Shown here piece after piece: positions 46,269 through 56,570 of a stretch of DNA of 64,000 nucleotides. The DNA is from CAWBRT01 sp963819175. Its GTDB lineage: Bacteria > Acidobacteriota > Terriglobia > Terriglobales > Acidobacteriaceae. The first letter of the stretch is position 1, and each line of letters begins with the position of its first letter. Below the pieces are notes generated by a model, which was not told the origin of the DNA, searched no databases, and was given only the letters and a program-made list of their open reading frames with translations. Position numbers and translations under genes: made by a program. The DNA is taken from NCBI GenBank assembly GCA_963819175.1, contig CAWFVJ010000013.1, positions 248,001-312,000 of the forward strand, written 5' to 3'.

Positions 46269-46286
46269 GCGCCGGGAAGCGAAAAA

Positions 46287-46862
46287 ATGAAACCGAAAAA
46301 GGTAGTCATTAAGAAGTACGAAAACCGGAGGCTCTACGACACGACGAACAGCCGCTACGTCAACCTTGAGGAAGTTGCCCAGCTTGTGCAGAGCGGCAAG
46401 GACGTTGAGGTGGTCGATGCGGCAACCGGTGAAGATCTAACCCGGTTGGTGCTCACCCAAATCATTGTCGAGGACGCCAAGACACCAGATTCCAACTTCC
46501 CGCTGGACGTCCTCCGCCAAATGGTTGTGGCTTCAGGCCGGGCTAGCCAGGAAAGCACTCTCAAGTACATGAAGGCGGTCTTCGACATGTACCAGAGTGC
46601 CTACCGTGCCCTGCCCTCGCCGCTAAACCCGTTTGGGCTCATCCCGAACCTGCAAAGTGTCATGGCGCAATCAGCACCCGAGGCGGCCGCGCCTCCACCA
46701 TCGACCGCTTCCGCGCCCAAGACCTCAGGCCCGCCGGAAGCGAGCGGCGACTCCGAGGTGAAGGACCTGAAGCGCCGCATCGATGAGTTGGAAGGGCTTG
46801 TCTCCGGACTCGGCTCTGTTCCCTCCGGACGCAAGCGAAAAACCAAGCCCCGCCGGGCCTGA
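46287..46862 (+). CDS. phaR: Polyhydroxyalkanoate synthesis repressor PhaR
   Basis: 191 residues. The N-terminal PHB/PHA accumulation regulator DNA-binding domain is textbook-like (IKKYENRRLYDTTNSRYVNL, residues 7-26), followed by the PHB-accumulation domain (LRQMVVASGRASQESTLKYM, about 72-105). A Pro/Ala linker and a short Lys/Arg-rich end (RKRKTKPRRA) follow. It senses polymer and represses phasin genes. Divergent from the phasin gene with a shared 120-nt control region; no obvious ribosome site (A/G-rich GGGAAGCG). Confidence 0.92.
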   Translation: MKPKKVVIKKYENRRLYDTTNSRYVNLEEVAQLVQSGKDVEVVDAATGEDLTRLVLTQIIVEDAKTPDSNFPLDVLRQMVVASGRASQESTLKYMKAVFDMYQSAYRALPSPLNPFGLIPNLQSVMAQSAPEAAAPPPSTASAPKTSGPPEASGDSEVKDLKRRIDELEGLVSGLGSVPSGRKRKTKPRRA

Positions 46863-47050
46863 GCGGGTCCGGAACGGCGGGATTCCCTTCCGGGAGTTTC
46901 TACTGCATCCTGTGATTGATCAAGATCATCTCCTACAGGTAACGACCGTCAGGTGACTGAGGACGATCGTCCGGAATCTTGCGGCCTGGCCATTTATGCG
47001 GCGAGCAGGCCCGCCGGGCTCTCAGCAGCCGATTCCACCGGGAGGCGAAT

Positions 47051-47545
47051 ATGCTCAGAAAGATTTTCAATACCAGCAATGACTACTCGCTCACTATCGC
47101 TCGCCTGATGCTGGGCGTGGTGTTTTTTGCCCACGGCGCACAGAAGGTGCTTGGATGGTTTGGCGGCCATGGGTTCAACGCAACCATGGCTGGGCTCACC
47201 GGTAAAATGCACATTCCGGTAATCTTTGCCTTGCTTTCCATCGCCGCCGAGTTCTTCGGCAGCCTGGGCTTGATCGTGGGGCTGCTGGGGCGCATCGCCG
47301 CCTTCGGAATCATGTGCGACATGGCGGTTGCTGTTGCCTTGGTTCACCGCCACATCGGCTTTTTCATGAATTGGACAGGCACACAGCGAGGCGAAGGGTT
47401 TGAGTTTCATCTGCTGGCCTTGGGCCTCGGCGCGGTAATTCTCATCAGAGGCTCCGGTGCTCTCTCGATCGACCGATTGTTGACCCGCCCGGGCAGTTCG
47501 GACGTAGTGAGGATCGATCATCCCGCGGTTCGCAGAACGGCATAG
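47051..47545 (+). CDS. DoxX-family membrane protein
   Basis: 164 residues from the ATG at 47051 (GGAGGCGAAT upstream). Four membrane spans with the DoxX pattern: LMLGVVFFAHGAQKVLGWFGG near residue 18 (split over a span), FALLSIAAEFFGSLGLIVGL, AVAVALVHRHIGFFMNW, and a last span LLALGLGAVILIRGSGALS. Members are linked to redox stress or quinone contacts; the precise role is unknown. Single gene. Confidence 0.88.
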   Translation: MLRKIFNTSNDYSLTIARLMLGVVFFAHGAQKVLGWFGGHGFNATMAGLTGKMHIPVIFALLSIAAEFFGSLGLIVGLLGRIAAFGIMCDMAVAVALVHRHIGFFMNWTGTQRGEGFEFHLLALGLGAVILIRGSGALSIDRLLTRPGSSDVVRIDHPAVRRTA

Positions 47546-47691
47546 GCAAGTTCTGTAGTCCATCAAATATAGGTCCACCACCCCGAGACGCGCTGCGGTC
47601 TCAGCTCCCGCCTCTGTCTCTACCTCAATATCTATATCTATGCCTGTATCTAAACCCTGCTGAGATTCGCAGCCTTGTCTTTCGGGCCATA

Positions 47692-47934
47692 TTGCCTCCG
47701 AACACATGGGTCGTAACCGCGACGCTGACAGGAGTTGCTTCCCCGACGGGCACCGTTAAGGTAACAGCCAGCACAGGCGAGAGCTGCAGTGGCACGGTAG
47801 CTGCTGGGAGCTGTAAGTTGACATTAGGAGCCGCAGGGCCTCGAACCCTAAGCGCCAGCTATCCCGGTGACACGAAATACCTCCCGAGCACATCTGGTAC
47901 GGTCACGCAGGTTGAGAACCCAGCAGGGATGTGA
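47692..47934 (+). pseudogene. Remnant of an Ig-like repeat protein
   Basis: 80 codons with a single Ig-like beta domain (VTATLTGVASPTGTVKVTAS, SCSGTVAAGSCKLTLGAAGP, SASYPGDTKYLPSTSGTVT). Acidobacteria have large secreted proteins with tandem copies of such domains. Here there is one domain, no signal peptide and only a TTG as possible start, so I read it as the tail of a lost gene. The 47546-47691 stretch before it is partly a TATCTA-like simple sequence, and 47935-48133 shows nothing. Confidence 0.45.
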
Positions 47935-48133
47935 ACTGAACTATCGATAGGAGGCGGAAGCATCGCCAACCGCGCAGCACGATGTTGGAGCACGAGAGGA
48001 TTTTGCGAAGCCGTTGCAGGCACGAATCTTCTCGTGGTCCAGGCCCCAGATAACTGCCGCATGTCCGCCACGCCTGTAAGTGGCGGACAGCGAATGCCCT
48101 TGACATTTAAACCTCGATAGATTGATCGCTGTT

Positions 48134-48838
48134 TTAGTATCCCTTGGCGTAGCGGATCATCAGGGATCCAGGGATATCCACCAAGTTATTCCGCACCTGG
48201 GGATAAACGGTTGCCGGAGTCACGGGCCAGATGTCCGCCAACAGACCGACAATCGAGCGTAAGCGACGATTCCGAATCTCTAGCGGAAACTTATCCGCGG
48301 ATCGATAACAGATAAAGCCTGCATGCTGCAATTCGTCCAGATACTTGATTGAATTGCGGGGAAACACAAAGGAATCAGCCCGGAGCCCAAGGTCTTTTGC
48401 GATTTCCGCACAGCGCTGGAATTCCTGACTGGCTCTAAGACGAGAGGTACCCGGAAGATCGAAAATAACGTGCGAGAAGGAATGGGATCCAACTTCCTGT
48501 GCCGGCGATGCTTCGCTAATCAGCCTCACGACACTTGCCCCAAACCATTCCGGATGATCGGTCTCTCTTCCTTCGGGAACGTAATCGAACCAAGGCCGTG
48601 AAAAATGAGGATAGTGGACTTCATCCATTTCGTGGACTGGAGGCAGGCGATCCAGCATTGCGGCGCCCACCACTGCCCACGTGGCCGATAAGCCGTTCCG
48701 AGTCAGATGCCGGAGCAGATTGGGAATGCCAACGTCATGCGTCCAGCGGGCGCACTGCAACAGCTCCGGACCATACCGCGTGTCAAATGCGCCCCAACTT
48801 AGTTCGCAGTCCAAGCTGATGACTACAGTGGGATCCAA
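48134..48838 (-). CDS. Polysaccharide deacetylase-family (NodB-like) protein
   Basis: 234 residues. The NodB fold begins with VISLDCELSWG (the Asp-x-Glu position of the metal/catalytic aspartates), then LLRHLTRNGLSATWAVVG, and the metal His pair in VGSHSFSHVIFDLPG (about residue 118). FVFPRNSIKYLDEL replaces the usual Arg motif region. No signal peptide, so it would act on a cytoplasmic sugar or lipid-linked substrate. Last gene of a leftward cluster: GNAT, ACP, SDR, KAS III lie upstream. Confidence 0.8.
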   Translation of the reverse strand: MDPTVVISLDCELSWGAFDTRYGPELLQCARWTHDVGIPNLLRHLTRNGLSATWAVVGAAMLDRLPPVHEMDEVHYPHFSRPWFDYVPEGRETDHPEWFGASVVRLISEASPAQEVGSHSFSHVIFDLPGTSRLRASQEFQRCAEIAKDLGLRADSFVFPRNSIKYLDELQHAGFICYRSADKFPLEIRNRRLRSIVGLLADIWPVTPATVYPQVRNNLVDIPGSLMIRYAKGY

Positions 48839-48847
48839 TCATGGCTC

Positions 48848-49906
48848 CTATCTGAGCGTCACTCTCGCCGGCAGATCCGTGCCGAAATCCCATGAGCCAC
48901 CCCAAATATGGCAACGTGTGAGATCGGCGCTTCTCTTCCCGAGAAAAATACGGGAGCCTGGCTGCTTTTTACGTTCAGACCATCCCCTCGAACCAAGAAC
49001 CGCCGCTCCCTTGGCGTCCGTGGTTGCTGCCAGAGCGACTGCTACGCCCGACCGGCGCAACGCCATGTCGATCTCGTGGACCAATGTATGGAGTGCCGCT
49101 TCGCTCCGTGGCGCAGTCAATTCAACCAGGCGTCCAATGAGCGTGCCGCGCTTGCTGCCGAAGGAGATCAACGCTCGCCCAAGGCAATCTCCGCCGGAAA
49201 GGGCTAGCAATAGCAAGTGAGGAGGCACTCCGTCACCAAAGAACCGCCAGCGAAACGATTTTTCGTCCCAATCGGTGTAGATACTGGCATCTGGAGTACA
49301 CGAGAGAGCGGCTTCGATTTGCGCCGGGGAAGGGTCTGTGGTGGCCTGCACGCAAAGCCCATCCTTCTGGTAGGCTCGCTCGCGCTCCTGAAGAAGCACC
49401 TTCGGGGTAATCCCTATCTTGGACAGCATCAGATTCGAAATGCCGCGTACGCTTGGATATATCTTCTCCATCCAGAAGGAGCGGACTTGCTGCGTCCGCC
49501 ATGCCGCAGAGGCCTTGTGTAAAATCGAAAGGATTTTCTCGGACTGATCAGACAACCCAAAACACAAAGAAGCGTGCAATCCCTCATACGGCGTCGTTAT
49601 CAGCTCGAAACCACCGCGAGAACGATATTCGGGAAGAACAAAAATGTCGAAAAAGGTCGGAAATACGATTCTCTCCTCCCCTACCATCCACGGCAATTGC
49701 ATATAGTGATGGCACCCAACGATCCGATCGCCGTCGAACAAGGCGAGCAGATCGAGCACAGACCCCCGGGAATAAGGGTTGCCGCCATAGAGCCACTCCA
49801 GGCGCTTCCGCGAGGCTTGCGCGGAGCCACTGCCCCACGCTATTCGCGCAAATCTCAAGTATTCCTCATATTCAGAGGCATGGACGCCGCGACAGACTGT
49901 CTTCAT
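48848..49906 (-). CDS. GNAT-superfamily acyltransferase
   Basis: About 352 residues (ATG at 49906; an ATG 30 nt earlier is also possible). The N-terminal half has the GNAT pattern: LLALFDGDRIVGCHHYMQLP, IVFPTFFDIFVLPEYRSRGG (acyl-CoA loop region), and LCFGLSDQSEKIL. A second, diverged half follows. It is probably an N- or O-acyltransferase using acyl-ACP or acyl-CoA, fitting the neighbouring carrier protein. It ends 9 nt before the deacetylase start. Confidence 0.7.
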   Translation of the reverse strand: MKTVCRGVHASEYEEYLRFARIAWGSGSAQASRKRLEWLYGGNPYSRGSVLDLLALFDGDRIVGCHHYMQLPWMVGEERIVFPTFFDIFVLPEYRSRGGFELITTPYEGLHASLCFGLSDQSEKILSILHKASAAWRTQQVRSFWMEKIYPSVRGISNLMLSKIGITPKVLLQERERAYQKDGLCVQATTDPSPAQIEAALSCTPDASIYTDWDEKSFRWRFFGDGVPPHLLLLALSGGDCLGRALISFGSKRGTLIGRLVELTAPRSEAALHTLVHEIDMALRRSGVAVALAATTDAKGAAVLGSRGWSERKKQPGSRIFLGKRSADLTRCHIWGGSWDFGTDLPARVTLR

Positions 49907-49978
49907 AGCAGCGGTCCGCGGAAACGCGTAGGACAAGATTCTTCGTCACTCGGGTTGATATGCATTCGTGATATGCGC

Positions 49979-50224
49979 TCAGTGCGCCGCCGCTGAACTC
50001 GCTTTCAAAAGCAGGTTGTCTACAACATCTTGAACGGTTACGAAGCCCCGAATCTCTTTTGCTGTCAACTGCACGCTGAAGCGCTCATCCAACAGCGACA
50101 TAGTGGTCAGCCATGCAAGCGAGTTCCATTCAGCGACGTCGGCTATTTTGGAGTTCATATCCAGGGTGGACGGCTCAACCTCAAGAGCTTCGGCAAAGAG
50201 AGTAATCAGTTCCTGCGACATCAT
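49979..50224 (-). CDS. Acyl carrier protein
   Basis: About 81 residues (two adjacent ATGs at 50224 and 50221; GGAGGTG upstream). Four-helix carrier domain with the phosphopantetheine Ser in EWNSLAWL (about residue 35). The usual Asp before Ser is Asn here, seen in some dedicated carriers of biosynthetic clusters. It should carry the acyl chain made by the KAS III/SDR pair and hand it to the GNAT protein. Confidence 0.82.
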   Translation of the reverse strand: MMSQELITLFAEALEVEPSTLDMNSKIADVAEWNSLAWLTTMSLLDERFSVQLTAKEIRGFVTVQDVVDNLLLKASSAAAH

Positions 50225-50370
50225 TGGACACCTCCACAACGGCTTGTTATAAAAAAACGTTTCACCTGCGCACTAATATGTTTTGGCGCTCTATGAAATA
50301 AGATAGCTCTGGGCACGCCCACAAGACTTTTCCTGAAAGATCTTCCACGCCTGTGATGATAATCAGGGCG

Positions 50371-51132
50371 TCAGCATGTGTAGCCTCCGTCCAGAACCAG
50401 CGTTGTGCCGGTCACATGCCGAGCCGAATCCGAAAGCAAATAGGCTGCGGCAGTCCCAACCTCATCGGGAGCGATGAGCCCGAGCACCTGCCGATTTTGC
50501 AGGTCAGGCAGTCCGTCCGGCATTTCCCCTAATGCCTTCTTAAGCATTGGCGTATCAACCCAGGCGGGCGCAATGCAGTTCACGCGTATCTGCTTCGAGG
50601 CCAGTTCCAAAGCGGCGGACTTTGCGATTACGTGCAAAGCGGCCTTAGACCCGCCATAGGTGGTCTTCCCGGATACTCCGACCAACCCTGAGACAGAAGA
50701 GATAAAAACCACGGAGCAACCATTTTCACCGCCAATCGCCTTCATCGAAACACCACGCAAAAGACCGAAGGCGGCATAAACGTTAATGCTCATGGCATCG
50801 TCCAGTTTCTTCCGGTTCAATACACGAAGAGGATAGGTCGCATCGACACCGGCCGCGTGTACTATGCCCTGCAAACTTGAGCCGTGATTCGCGCAGAGCC
50901 GCTGCATCCAGGAGGGGATCGCATCGGTATCGGTCAGATCGAATGGCTCAACGTAAACTTTTGCTCCGGAATCCACCATGCCCGCCGTAGCACGCAGTTC
51001 CGCCTCGCGCCGTCCGCACAGGATCACTGACGCGCCTAATCGGCTAAGTACAATCGCAGTTGCTCTGCCGATACCCGATGATGCCCCGGTAACGAGGATC
51101 AATTTGCCGGTGAGGTCGAGCGGATTGTACAT
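50371..51132 (-). CDS. SDR-family 3-oxoacyl-ACP reductase-like protein
   Basis: 253 residues with an excellent ribosome site (AGGAGG). TGASSGIGRAT near residue 16, Arg in LCGRREAEL (NADPH preference), catalytic SSVSG Ser and TYGGSKAALH Tyr/Lys, and the C-terminal TGTTLVLDGGYTC. FabG-like reductase, probably acting on the beta-ketoacyl product of the KAS III. Its start overlaps the 3' end of the KAS III gene by 34 nt. Confidence 0.88.
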   Translation of the reverse strand: MYNPLDLTGKLILVTGASSGIGRATAIVLSRLGASVILCGRREAELRATAGMVDSGAKVYVEPFDLTDTDAIPSWMQRLCANHGSSLQGIVHAAGVDATYPLRVLNRKKLDDAMSINVYAAFGLLRGVSMKAIGGENGCSVVFISSVSGLVGVSGKTTYGGSKAALHVIAKSAALELASKQIRVNCIAPAWVDTPMLKKALGEMPDGLPDLQNRQVLGLIAPDEVGTAAAYLLSDSARHVTGTTLVLDGGYTC

Positions 51133-52121
51133 GCTCCCTCCTGTGGAATAGAGATTACGCGCGCTATCTTAAGGGTTGAAAAGGCGCCGGCTAAAGCTGC
51201 CCATGAGTAGCCAACGCCGAAGGCGGCCATCAGCAGACGCGTGCCGGCCGTCTGTGTCAAACGAGCGCTCAAATCGTCGGCCATTAGAAGAGGGATCGAG
51301 CAAAGAGATGTATTCCCGTACTTGCCGATATTGATAGGAACACGTTCCAGGGGAATCTTCGCTTTCTTTGCTAACGCCTCAAGCATGAATCCATTCGCTT
51401 GATGGAAAAGAAATGCGTCGACTTGGTCCCCAGTCCACCCGTGCAATTCAAGAACATCGTGCAAGAGCCGAGGGACTCGTTTGAGAGTGAAATTGAAAAT
51501 TTCCAATCCGTCCATCTTCAGGTCCATCAGGGAGCGAACATTGCCGTCCTCATCGAGGCGCCGCGGAAAGCCTTCAGGCGTCGGCGGCATGCGGTAGGCG
51601 CCAGCGGGAATAATCAGGTTCTGGTACCCCGAACCATCCGTCCCCAGAACAAAGGACATGGGCGCCGCAGCGGCGTCGAACTCCAATGCACTGGCCGTCC
51701 CGGCATCGCCAAAGAGCATGGCAACGGATTTGTCATCGGGAGAGAGTACCCGGCTGATCGTATCGCCCGCTAACAGGAGAACACGACGACACGAGCCTCC
51801 GGAAATCGCCTGCGCGGCGAGCCACATGCCATACACGTATCCAGAACAACCCATACCCACGTCGAAGGCCATGCACCGGTCACTGAGTCCCAGGTTCTCG
51901 TGCGCCACGCACGCGGTTGCTGGAAGAAAGTGATCCGGAGTCTGCGTGACCATGAATACGCCGTCGATGGTGTCCGGTGCCCAGTTCAGTCCTTCCAGCA
52001 GAGCCTTGGCTGCGGCAATGCATAAGTCACCGGAGGTCTGGCCTTCCTTTAATGCCCCGCATGTGCCGATGAGAACGCCAAGCCGCGTTCCTCGTAAAAG
52101 CTTTAGTGATGGGCACGCCGA
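51099..52121 (-). pseudogene. KAS III (FabH-like) condensing enzyme, N-terminus missing
   Basis: The C-terminal three quarters are intact: catalytic Cys in FDVGMGCSGYVYG, His in FLFHQANGF, and Asn in NIGKYGNTSLCS. The family sequence continues in frame upstream of the first ATG (51953): EGQTSGDLCIAAAKALL and IDGVFMVTQTPDHF, then stops at TGA 52122-52124, with no ATG, GTG or TTG in between. About the first 50-60 residues of a normal KAS III are missing. Either truncated by rearrangement next to the repeat mosaic, or translated from a non-standard start. Confidence 0.7.
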
Positions 52122-52295
52122 TCACTCAACGTGCGGATACCAGACATCGTGAATTATCAACTCATCCTCGATGTCGTGCGGCTGATGCCATATGCCCTTG
52201 GGAATACGCAGGAATGTGCCTGTCGCCAGGGGAAGATCTCCGACCCCATCAATCCACATTTTCCCGCTTCCCCGGATTACGTAGAGAATGTCGCG
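52122..52295 (-). pseudogene. Cupin-domain remnant
   Basis: 58 codons (RDILYVIRGSGKMWIDG, GTFLRIPKGIWHQPHDI, ELIIHDVWYPHVE) form the second half of a cupin barrel with the metal-binding His of WHQPHD. The first half is replaced exactly where the family A repeat begins (52296). It lies in the same frame as the KAS III remnant, separated by one stop codon. Confidence 0.6.
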
Positions 52296-52350
52296 GGTGG
52301 CCCATATTTGCCTTCCGTTGGCAAATGTGGGGCAGTTCCAAACTTCAATC
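52296..52350. repeat. Family A palindrome, copy 1 of a 55-nt direct pair
   Basis: GGTGGCCCATATTTGCC and GGCAAATGTGGGGCA with trailing GTTCCAAACTTCAATC. Identical to 52491-52545 except for one base. Confidence 0.9.
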
Positions 52351-52449
52351 ACTCGGAGCCTCTCGGGTTCTGAATGTGGGGCTCACACCGAAGCCCACAA
52401 CCACCATTCAACCCCAGAGTTGGAACAGCGCCAACTCTGGGCCACCAGC

Positions 52450-52487
52450 CCTTGCGCAGCACCCAGATGCGCGCCAGGTCTTCCTTG
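52450..52487. repeat. 38-nt duplicate of a rho segment
   Basis: Exact copy of 52732-52769, which lies inside rho (codons for LARIWVLRK). It abuts copy 2 of the family A repeat. Just before it is another palindrome, CCCCAGAGTTGG with CCAACTCTGG (52412-52440). Confidence 0.9.
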
Positions 52488-52490
52488 ACA

Positions 52491-52545
52491 GGTGGCCCAT
52501 ATTTGCCTTTCGTTGGCAAATGTGGGGCAGTTCCAAACTTCAATC
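52491..52545. repeat. Family A palindrome, copy 2
   Basis: Same 55 nt as 52296-52350 with a single C/T difference in the loop. Confidence 0.9.
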
Positions 52546-52572
52546 GCTTGGGACCCTTTCGATCGACGCAAG

Positions 52573-52598
52573 ACAAGCCCGGCTCGCGCCGGGCTTGT
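52573..52598 (-). terminator. Rho-gene terminator hairpin
   Basis: ACAAGCCCGGC and GCCGGGCTTGT form a perfect 11-bp stem with a 4-nt loop, 29 nt beyond the rho stop; TTG-rich sequence follows on both strands. Confidence 0.75.
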
Positions 52599-52627
52599 TT
52601 TGCCGAATGGGTTGTTGCTCGCCGAAA

Positions 52628-53878
<1,251 letters not shown>

Positions 53879-54019
53879 GTTCACCTACGGGAATGAATAA
53901 CAGGAAGGTCGGAAGAATTTGCGCAACGCACGGATGGCGCGCGGCGAAGAGCAGGCTCTGCTGGTCCAATCCAGGCCCGAACGGCATGATTGGACCAAGC
54001 TTCAGCCCACAAAACCGCC

Positions 54020-54235
54020 TCAGGCAGCGCGACGCTGCGCTTCGCTCACATTTTTCGGTTCGGCTAAAATGTCATCCCGCTCCGAGCCCGCAATCCGGTT
54101 TAATACCTCATTGGTAGTGTCCTGGATTCTGGTGCTCGGCTTGTGAAACTTGCGGGTAGCTTTAGAAGCAAGCTGGCAGAGCATATAACGATTCTGCAAT
54201 GTATGTAAAGCCTCAAAAACTTTATCTGAACGCAT
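54020..54235 (-). CDS. rpoZ: RNA polymerase omega-like subunit
   Basis: 71 residues from the ATG at 54235 (GGAG 7 nt upstream; an in-frame ATG at 54247 is less well placed). MRSDKVFEALHTLQNRYMLC followed by ASKATRKFHKPSTRIQDTTN resembles the omega pattern (NRY-x-L ... AxKxxR) as found in acidobacteria, but it is a diverged match. It would help assemble RNA polymerase. Upstream of rho on the same strand, 141 nt apart. Confidence 0.55.
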   Translation of the reverse strand: MRSDKVFEALHTLQNRYMLCQLASKATRKFHKPSTRIQDTTNEVLNRIAGSERDDILAEPKNVSEAQRRAA

Positions 54236-54782
54236 AAGTTGCTCCATAGTGCGCTGACTACCGAATAGGGGCCTTTACGGCGTGCGCTTTTTTGATTTTG
54301 AACGGGGGTCTCGATACCGGGAGCCTGGAATTCCAAACCGTACGAAGTTAGATGCATCGTCCCGAACCGGAGTCGCTCTTTTCGTTGTGCTCCGCTTCCT
54401 TCGACGGCCCAAACACCTTTGGCAAGACCTGACTGTTACGAATACACAGGGGCTCCCCAAATCTTTGAACCCCTTTGTGCGCTTATAGTTTTGCTGGAGA
54501 ACCGAGAATTCTACTCGGCCGGACGCACCGACTGCCCAACGGGAGACCCATAAACCACAGTCCACACGGGCAAACCAGCCATTTTCAGGCCACAAACTTA
54601 AGATAAACACTGGAGAGCGCTTCGGTCAAGATTTTTCGGCGCTCAGTCTAAACATTTGAAAAAGCGGAAAATACGCCATTCGGAATCCGAGGCCTCATTT
54701 GGCTGTGGATAATTCCTTACTACCGGAATCTGTGGTATTTTTGCCGCATTCCGTGGCTTCGTCGCTGCGATTTGTCTGACGG
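54236..54782. other. Gap of about 550 bases, no gene recognised
   Basis: Lies between comM (ends 54783) and the omega-like gene. A minus-strand frame (54275-54610) is open but has no start signal, motif or protein-like composition. The part near 54600-54720 is A/T-rich. It may hold the omega/rho promoter, but I see no clear consensus. Confidence 0.4.
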
Positions 54783-56330
54783 TCAGGCCCAGTAACTCCG
54801 GTCGAGGCTGCGGTATTGGATAGCTTCGGCGATATGCTTGACCTCGATCTGGCCTACGTTCTCCAGGTCTGCAATCGTCCGCGACACCTTCAAGATACGG
54901 TCGTGAGCGCGGGCGCTCAAGCCCTGCTGGGACATGGCGCGCTCCAGCAGCCGCTCACACTCGGCACTCAGCTCGCAGAACCGGCGAATGTGGCGCGACC
55001 CCATCTGCGCGTTGGAATAGATTTTTTCCCCTCCGGCCTTGAACCGGGCCAGTTGCGTCTCGCGCGCCCGCAACACGCGCGCTCGAATGCTGGCCGAATC
55101 CTCGGGTGTAGCTCCCCCGCGCAGTTCTTTATAGTTCACGGCGGGCACATCGATATGGATGTCGATGCGGTCGAGCAGCGGGCCGGATATCTTCGACATG
55201 TAGCGCTGGATCATCGGCGGAGTGCAGTGGCATTCGCGCGTGCGGTCATTGAAGAAGCCGCAAGGACAGGGATTCATGGCAGCCGCCAGCATGAATCGCG
55301 CCGGAAACGTCAGCGACATGGCGGCGCGCGCGATGGAAACCGTACCGTCTTCCAGGGGTTGCCGCATCACTTCCAGCACGTTGCGCGGAAATTCGGGCAG
55401 CTCGTCGAGGAACAGCACGCCGTTGTGCGCGAGAGAGACCTCGCCGGGACGCGGAATCATACCTCCACCGATCAGTCCGGCATCGCTGATGGTGTGGTGC
55501 GGCGAACGGAACGGACGCACGCACACCAGACCCGCGCCCGGATCGAGCACGCCCGCGACGCTGTGAATCTTGGTCGTCTCCAGAGCCTCTTCGAAGGTCA
55601 GCGGAGGCATGATGGTTGGCATGCGTTTGGCGAGCATGGTCTTGCCGCCGCCGGGAGGACCGATCATCAGGATGTTGTGTCCGCCCGCGCATGCGACCTC
55701 CATGGCACGCTTAGCGGTGTGCTGCCCGCGTACGTCTTTGAAGTCGACGCCCATGTGCTCGCCTTGGCCAAGCAACTCGGACGCCGCGATCTTCAGCGGA
55801 GCCACACCGTTTCCGGTGTTGATGAGCTGCACCACTTCCATCAACGAGGTCACGGGATAAACGTTCACGCCCTCCACCACCGCCGCCTCGCGAGCGTTGA
55901 TTGCGGGCACCAGCAGGTTCGCGATCTTCTTGTTGCGTGCCGCTACGGCGATGGGAAGCGTGCCTCGGACGCCGCGCAGGCCGCCGTCAAGCGACAACTC
56001 GCCGACCATCACGTAATCGTTCAGCTCGCGCTTGTTCAACGCGCCATACGCCCCCAGGATGCCAAGGGCCATGGGCAGATCGAAGCCCGATCCCTCTTTC
56101 TTCAAGTCCGCCGGAGCGAGGTTGACCGTGATATGCGTCGGCGGAACGTCGTAGCCGGAGTTCTTCAGCGCCGCGCGAATCCGCTCGCGGCTCTCACGCA
56201 CGGCGGCATCGGGCAGACCGACGGTCGTGAAGTGATCTTCTCCGAGCTTCACGCCAGAAACATCGACTTCGACATCGATCAGGTTGGCGTCGATGCCAAA
56301 AACCGCGGCAGAAAGGGTTTTGAAGAGCAT
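54783..56330 (-). CDS. comM: YifB/ComM-family AAA+ ATPase (Mg-chelatase-like)
   Basis: 515 residues from the ATG at 56330; earlier frame residues are not family-like. N-terminal ChlI-like domain (VGLPDAAVRESRERIRAAL, LNKRELNDYVMVGELSLDG), AAA+ core with P-loop MIGPPGGGKTML (about 213), Walker B GVLFLDELPEF, the SPHHTISDAGLIGGG motif, and a C-terminal zinc region (NPCPCGFFND, CHCTPPMIQRY). ComM helps branch migration of imported DNA in natural transformation. No ribosome site is obvious. Confidence 0.93.
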   Translation of the reverse strand: MLFKTLSAAVFGIDANLIDVEVDVSGVKLGEDHFTTVGLPDAAVRESRERIRAALKNSGYDVPPTHITVNLAPADLKKEGSGFDLPMALGILGAYGALNKRELNDYVMVGELSLDGGLRGVRGTLPIAVAARNKKIANLLVPAINAREAAVVEGVNVYPVTSLMEVVQLINTGNGVAPLKIAASELLGQGEHMGVDFKDVRGQHTAKRAMEVACAGGHNILMIGPPGGGKTMLAKRMPTIMPPLTFEEALETTKIHSVAGVLDPGAGLVCVRPFRSPHHTISDAGLIGGGMIPRPGEVSLAHNGVLFLDELPEFPRNVLEVMRQPLEDGTVSIARAAMSLTFPARFMLAAAMNPCPCGFFNDRTRECHCTPPMIQRYMSKISGPLLDRIDIHIDVPAVNYKELRGGATPEDSASIRARVLRARETQLARFKAGGEKIYSNAQMGSRHIRRFCELSAECERLLERAMSQQGLSARAHDRILKVSRTIADLENVGQIEVKHIAEAIQYRSLDRSYWA

Positions 56331-56570
56331 AAGGATGCGAAAGAGAGAACGATTATCCCTATCACGTCCTTTACTCCCGCCCTGTGCCACGGGTCACGTT
56401 CACTTGTGACGATCCGGGAAACCCGCGCCGCCTCCGGGCTCGCAAGCAAAGGGTCAGCCATACCTCTGCGCGCAAAGTGGCCCGATGATGCAGCAGATCC
56501 ACGGCATGCCTCCGAGTCAAACGGGCGGAGAAATGCCCGGTGCGGGTTCGCCTGATAAGATTGCGCTGCG

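Noticed and set aside
54275..54610. Minus-strand frame in the gap before the omega-like gene
   Set aside because: No start signal, no motif, and low-complexity basic composition.
54816..56555. Long plus-strand frame (579 codons) opposite comM
   Set aside because: Shadow of comM: no protein motif and no ribosome site.
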